Source: JALYOK01 sp031419835
GTDB lineage: Bacteria; Pseudomonadota; Gammaproteobacteria; Burkholderiales; JALYOK01
Assembly (NCBI GenBank): GCA_031419835.1
Contig: JANOLP010000252.1
Span: 1 to 8,552, forward strand
Direction: 5' to 3'
Length of the DNA stretch: 8,552 nucleotides
Every line of letters begins with the position of its first letter. Position 1 is the first letter of the stretch. Below are positions 4,122 to 8,552 of this stretch, piece by piece. The position numbers and the translations under genes were made by a program. The notes under the pieces were generated by a model that saw nothing but the letters and a program-made list of their open reading frames with translations, had not been told where the DNA came from and made no database searches.

Positions 4122-7100
4122 TTAAGCCGCGAGCTTGTTATTTTTCGCCGCAAGTTCCGTCAAAGCGCGCTTGTATTCGATCGGGAAGACCTTCACAAAT
4201 TTCGCGCGCCACGCCGGCCAGTCTGCAAGAATTTGTTTCGCGCGCTCGCTGTGCGTCAGTTGCGCGTGCTGCTCGATCATGGCTTTGAGCAAGGCTTCGT
4301 CCGATTCGCCGCGATGCCAAATGTCGCGCGCAAGCTTACCTTCTTGCTCGTGGCTCGAAAGCACCGGCTCGACGGTGACCATCGCCGGATTGACGCGCTG
4401 CTTAAATTGGCCATCTTCATCCAGCACATAAGCGATACCGCCGGACATGCCTGCGGCGAAGTTGCGCCCCGTGCCGCCGAGCACGACGACCGTGCCGCCG
4501 GTCATATATTCGCAGCCGTGATCGCCGACACCTTCGACGATCGCCATCGCGCCGGAGTTACGCACCGCAAAGCGCTCACCGGCGACGCCGCAGAAAAACG
4601 CGTCTCCGCAAATTGCACCGTACAAAACGGTGTTGCCGATGATGATGTTTTCGAGTGGATTACCGCGGAACGCCGGGCTCGGCCGGACGATGATGCGGCC
4701 ACCGGAAAGCCCTTTGCCGACGTAATCGTTGCCGTCACCCTCGAGTTCCAGAGTGATGCCCTTCGCTAAGAATGCGCCGAAGCTCTGCCCCGCCGTGCCT
4801 TTGAAATTAACGTGAATCGTCTCATCCGGCAAGCCGGTGTGGCCATAACGGCGCGCAACTTCGTGCGACAACAAGGTGCCGACGGTGCGGTTGACGTTGC
4901 TGACCGGCGAATCGATCGTGACGCGCTGTTTTTTCTCCAGCGCCGACTGTGCTTGCGCAATAAGTTTGTGGTCAAGGGCTTTTTCTAAACCGTGATCTTG
5001 ATTTTCGCGACGGCGCCGCGCGATTTCTGCTGGCACGTCAGGCATGTGGAAGATGCGTGAGAAATCGAGACCCTTGGCTTTCCAATGCTCAATGCCTTTG
5101 CGCGTGTCCAGCAAGTCGCTACGGCCGATGAGTTCATCGAATTGGCGAATACCCATCTGCGCCATGATTTCGCGTGCTTCTTCGGCGATAAAGAAGAAGA
5201 AATTCACAACGTGTTCGGGCTTACCTTGGAATTTCTTGCGCAATTCGGGATCTTGCGTCGCAACGCCGACCGGGCAAGTGTTGAGATGGCACTTGCGCAT
5301 CATGATGCAACCCGTGACGACGAGCGGCGCGGTGGCAAAGCCGAATTCGTCCGCGCCCAACAGCGCGCCGATGATCACGTCGCGGCCGGTTTTCATTTGG
5401 CCGTCGACTTGCACGGCGATGCGGCCGCGCAAGTGATTGAGCACTAAGGTCTGTTGCGTTTCGGCCAGGCCCAATTCCCACGGCGTCCCGGCATGTTTGA
5501 TCGACGACCAGGGCGATGCGCCTGTGCCGCCATCGTGGCCGGCGATGGTGACGTGATCGGACTTGGCTTTCGATACGCCTGCAGCGACGGTGCCGACGCC
5601 CACTTCCGAAACGAGCTTGACGCTGATCGAGGCTTTCGGGTTGGCGTTTTTCAGATCGTGAATCAATTGCGCCAAATCTTCTATCGAGTAAATGTCGTGG
5701 TGCGGCGGCGGCGAAATGAGGCCGACGCCGGGCACGGAGAAACGCAATTGCGCGATATATTCCGACACCTTGTGGCCGGGTAATTGGCCGCCCTCGCCGG
5801 GCTTCGCGCCCTGCGCCATTTTGATTTGGATCTGGTCGGCGCTGGCCAAATATTCTGCCGTGACGCCGAAGCGGCCCGACGCGACCTGCTTAATTTTTGA
5901 GCGCAGCGAATCGCCTTCTTTCAGCTCGATATTTTTCGCGACACGGTCTTTACCGATGCGCGACTGCAGCGATTCTCCGGCGCGAATCAGCTCGTAACGT
6001 CGTGCGTCTTCGCCGCCTTCGCCGGTGTTGGATTTGCCGCCGATGCGGTTCATCGCAACCGCAAGTGTCGTGTGCGCTTCCGTCGAAATCGAGCCGAGCG
6101 ACATCGCGCCGGTGGCAAAACGTTTGACGATTTCTTTCGCCGGTTCGACTTCGTCAATCGGAATCGGCGCGCCAGCGGATTTAATGTCGAAAAGGCCGCG
6201 GAAGGTCATGTGGCGCTGCGACTGATCATTGATGATCGTCGCGTATTCTTTGTACGTCGCGTAGCTGTTTTGTTTGGTCGAATGCTGCAGCTTGGCAATG
6301 GAATCCGGCGTCCACATATGCTCTTCGCCGCGCACGCGGAACGCATAATCGCCGCCGGCATCGAGCGCAGTCGTAAGCACCGGATCGTTACTGTAGGCGA
6401 GGCTGTGCACGCGCACCGCTTCCTCAGAAACTTGCTCGATGCCGATGCCTTCGATGTTGCTCGCGGTGCCGGTAAAATATTTAGCGATGAACGGGCTGTT
6501 CAAGCCGATCGCTTCAAAAATCTGCGCGCCGCAATAGGATTGATAGGTCGAAATGCCCATTTTCGACATGACTTTGTACAAACCCTTGCCGATCGCTTTG
6601 ATGAATTTTTTCGCGCCGTCTTTTTTGCCTTCGGCCATTGCTTCGACCGTATCGAATGCGAGCCATGGGCAAATCGCTTCGGCACCGTAACCGGCGAGCA
6701 AGGCAAAATGGTGCACCTCACGCGCGGAGCCGGTGTCGACTACGAGGCCGGCGCTGGTTCGCAAACCGGCGCGAACTAAATGATGATGCACCCCGGCGCA
6801 GGCAAGCAACGCCGGAATCGGAATGCTCTTGCCGCTGACGCTGCGATCGCTCAAGATCAGTACATTGAAGCCGTCCTTCACGGCTTGTTCCGCGCTAGCG
6901 CAGAGTTTGGCGATGGCGGATTCCATGCCCGCCGCGCCGTTGCTCGCCGGATAGCAAATATCCAGAACCAACGAGCGGAAACGATTTTGTGTGGCCTTAT
7001 CGATCTGTTTTAATTTTTCCAGATCGGCCAAATCCAACACCGGCTGGCTGACTTCCAAGCGCAGCGGTGGATCGGTTTCATCGATGCCGAGCAGGTTTGG

Positions 7101-8552
7101 CTTCGGCCCGATGAAGGACACCAACGACATCACGATTTCTTCGCGGATCGGATCGATCGGCGGGTTCGTCACCTGCGCGAACAACTGCTTGAAGTAGTTG
7201 TACAGCGGCTTGAGCTTGTTCGACAGCACCGGCAACGCGGTGTCGTTACCCATGGATCCCGTGGATTCCTCGCCGGCCGTGGCCATGGGCTGAAGAATAA
7301 ATTTGATGTCTTCTTGGGTGTAACCGAAGGCTTGTTGCTGATCTAGCAATGCCTCGGAGGCCCGCGCCGATACTGGGCCTGCGGGCAGGTCATCGAGGAA
7401 ATAACGGGACTTTTCGATCCATTCGCGATAAGGTTTCGCGTCGGCGAGCTGCGCTTTCAATTCGGCGTCATCAATGATGCGGCCTTTTTCAAGGTCGATC
7501 AGCAACATTTTGCCGGGCTGCAAGCGCCATTTCTTGATGATTTTTTCCTGCGTAATTTCGAGCACACCCATTTCCGAGGCCATCAACACCATGCCGTCGT
7601 CGGTCACCAGATAGCGCGCGGGGCGCAGGCCGTTGCGGTCAAGCGTGGCGCCGATTTGGCGCCCGTCGGTGAACGCCACTGCGGCCGGGCCGTCCCACGG
7701 CTCTTGCAGCGCGGCGTGATATTCGTAGAACGCGCGGCGGCTTTCATCCATCAACGGATTGTTGGCCCAGGCTTCAGGAATCAACATCATCATGGCGTGA
7801 GCGAGGGAATAGCCGCCCATCACCAATAACTCAAGCGCGTTATCGAAGCCGGCGGAATCGCTTTGCTCTTCGGGAATAAGCGGCCAAATCTTTTCGAGGT
7901 CATCGCCGAGGATCGACGAGCGAATCGCCGCGTGGCGCGCCGTCATCCAATTGACGTTGCCGCGCAAAGTGTTGATCTCGCCATTGTGCGCGATCATGCG
8001 GAACGGATGGGCCAGCTCCCAGCTTGGGAAGGTGTTCGTTGAGAAGCGCTGATGCACCAAAGCCAGACCGGAAGTGAGCGCCGGGTCTTGTAGATCGAGA
8101 TAGTATTCACCTACCTGGCTCGCCAGTAACATGCCTTTGTAGACGATCGTGCGCGACGACATCGATGCGATGTAGAACATCTTGCCGTCCGCCAAACCGA
8201 GGCCGCGAATCTTGTGTTGAAGGCGTTTGTGTAGAATAAATAGCTTACGTTCGAAGGCATCTTGATCTTTACAGTCGGCACCGCGCCCTACAAAAAGTTG
8301 CTGGACCACCGGCTCGCACGCTTTCACGCCAACGCCTAAACCTGAGTTATCTACCGGCACATCGCGCCAACCGATGATGCTTTGGCCTTCTTCTTTTATA
8401 AAGTCAGTGATTACTTGCTCGCACTTTGAGCGGCTATCAGTCTGCCTAGGCAAAAACAGCATCGCCACGCCATAGTTGCCAACAACGGGCAAATCCGTGC
8501 CGATCTTCGCGACCTCGCGACGCAAAAAGGCATCTGGAATTTGCAGCAGGAT
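4122..8552 (-). CDS. gltB: Glutamate synthase (NADPH) large subunit, N-terminus outside window
   Basis: This subunit hydrolyses glutamine, channels the ammonia to 2-oxoglutarate and reduces the product to glutamate with electrons from GltD. The frame is open to the right edge, where it reads ILLQIPDAFLRREVAKIG, a normal internal GltB sequence. The gene is therefore partial and the TTG at 8525 is not its start. There are 1476 visible residues, numbered here from the edge. The class II glutamine amidotransferase domain includes PFRMIAHNGEINTLRGN (His189, Asn190, Gly191), but its N-terminal cysteine nucleophile and roughly 50-60 residues, plus any propeptide, lie outside. A central domain follows. 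The FMN/synthase domain begins near MSLGSISTEAHTT (from 817) and includes GEGGEDARRY and GHDGGTGASPW. The 3Fe-4S cysteines are Cys1082, Cys1088 and Cys1093 in CIMMRKCHLNTCPVG. The C-terminal GXGXG beta-helix spans about 1215-1405. No frameshift or missing motif is seen. Confidence 0.98.
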   Translation of the reverse strand: MLLQIPDAFLRREVAKIGTDLPVVGNYGVAMLFLPRQTDSRSKCEQVITDFIKEEGQSIIGWRDVPVDNSGLGVGVKACEPVVQQLFVGRGADCKDQDAFERKLFILHKRLQHKIRGLGLADGKMFYIASMSSRTIVYKGMLLASQVGEYYLDLQDPALTSGLALVHQRFSTNTFPSWELAHPFRMIAHNGEINTLRGNVNWMTARHAAIRSSILGDDLEKIWPLIPEEQSDSAGFDNALELLVMGGYSLAHAMMMLIPEAWANNPLMDESRRAFYEYHAALQEPWDGPAAVAFTDGRQIGATLDRNGLRPARYLVTDDGMVLMASEMGVLEITQEKIIKKWRLQPGKMLLIDLEKGRIIDDAELKAQLADAKPYREWIEKSRYFLDDLPAGPVSARASEALLDQQQAFGYTQEDIKFILQPMATAGEESTGSMGNDTALPVLSNKLKPLYNYFKQLFAQVTNPPIDPIREEIVMSLVSFIGPKPNLLGIDETDPPLRLEVSQPVLDLADLEKLKQIDKATQNRFRSLVLDICYPASNGAAGMESAIAKLCASAEQAVKDGFNVLILSDRSVSGKSIPIPALLACAGVHHHLVRAGLRTSAGLVVDTGSAREVHHFALLAGYGAEAICPWLAFDTVEAMAEGKKDGAKKFIKAIGKGLYKVMSKMGISTYQSYCGAQIFEAIGLNSPFIAKYFTGTASNIEGIGIEQVSEEAVRVHSLAYSNDPVLTTALDAGGDYAFRVRGEEHMWTPDSIAKLQHSTKQNSYATYKEYATIINDQSQRHMTFRGLFDIKSAGAPIPIDEVEPAKEIVKRFATGAMSLGSISTEAHTTLAVAMNRIGGKSNTGEGGEDARRYELIRAGESLQSRIGKDRVAKNIELKEGDSLRSKIKQVASGRFGVTAEYLASADQIQIKMAQGAKPGEGGQLPGHKVSEYIAQLRFSVPGVGLISPPPHHDIYSIEDLAQLIHDLKNANPKASISVKLVSEVGVGTVAAGVSKAKSDHVTIAGHDGGTGASPWSSIKHAGTPWELGLAETQQTLVLNHLRGRIAVQVDGQMKTGRDVIIGALLGADEFGFATAPLVVTGCIMMRKCHLNTCPVGVATQDPELRKKFQGKPEHVVNFFFFIAEEAREIMAQMGIRQFDELIGRSDLLDTRKGIEHWKAKGLDFSRIFHMPDVPAEIARRRRENQDHGLEKALDHKLIAQAQSALEKKQRVTIDSPVSNVNRTVGTLLSHEVARRYGHTGLPDETIHVNFKGTAGQSFGAFLAKGITLELEGDGNDYVGKGLSGGRIIVRPSPAFRGNPLENIIIGNTVLYGAICGDAFFCGVAGERFAVRNSGAMAIVEGVGDHGCEYMTGGTVVVLGGTGRNFAAGMSGGIAYVLDEDGQFKQRVNPAMVTVEPVLSSHEQEGKLARDIWHRGESDEALLKAMIEQHAQLTHSERAKQILADWPAWRAKFVKVFPIEYKRALTELAAKNNKLAA

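Noticed and set aside
4233..4769. 178-codon plus-strand ORF opposite the 3' part of gltB
   Set aside because: It lies opposite the conserved GXGXG domain and has a composition expected of a shadow frame.
6072..6779. 235-codon plus-strand ORF inside gltB, rich in Arg, Ala and His
   Set aside because: It is antisense to the conserved FMN/synthase part of gltB. Long open antisense frames are common in GC-rich genes, and the translation shows no recognisable domain.
8523..8525. TTG as the gltB start codon
   Set aside because: The frame continues to the window edge as ILLQIPDAF, normal internal GltB sequence, and the catalytic N-terminal cysteine would be missing. The gene simply runs out of the window.

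Overview
This window looks like chromosomal DNA of a member of the Pseudomonadota, most likely a gammaproteobacterium. The evidence is a two-subunit NADPH-type glutamate synthase in the order gltB-gltD, a bacterial pyrF, and small Sec-exported proteins typical of Gram-negative bacteria. Base composition is moderately GC-rich: sampled 60-base lines are roughly 60-65% in gltB and roughly 42-57% through most of pyrF. No rRNA, tRNA, CRISPR array, transposase, integrase or phage gene was seen. The content is mainly housekeeping, with one less ordinary cluster in the middle.

Layout from left to right. Bases 1-40 hold the tail of whatever precedes pyrF. Bases 41-766 (+) are pyrF, the last step of UMP synthesis. 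Bases 767-915 form a convergent gap with several stem-loops. Bases 916-2423 (-) hold three closely spaced genes, read right to left: a secreted DUF2796/ZrgA-like protein, an unrecognised 119-residue exported protein, and a DsbA-fold 2-hydroxychromene-2-carboxylate isomerase-like protein. Bases 2424-2636 are a 213-bp gap with a REP-like C/G-rich palindrome, two other palindromes and a weak candidate promoter. Bases 2637-4061 (-) are gltD. Bases 4062-4121 are a short gap with a perfect 9-bp stem-loop. Bases 4122-8552 (-) are gltB, cut by the right edge so that its N-terminal nucleophile cysteine lies outside the window.

How the genes work together. GltB and GltD form glutamate synthase: GltD oxidises NADPH, and electrons pass through FAD and iron-sulfur clusters to FMN in GltB. 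There, ammonia released from glutamine is combined with 2-oxoglutarate to give glutamate. PyrF decarboxylates OMP to UMP and is transcribed towards the three-gene cluster. The cluster appears to be its own operon: gaps are 31 bp and 1 bp, and the first two genes share the same TTTGGAGA ribosome-binding block at the same distance from the ATG. Two of its products are predicted to be exported. Its physiological role cannot be read from the sequence and is the main open question here. No clear evidence of a wholly new multi-gene system was found.
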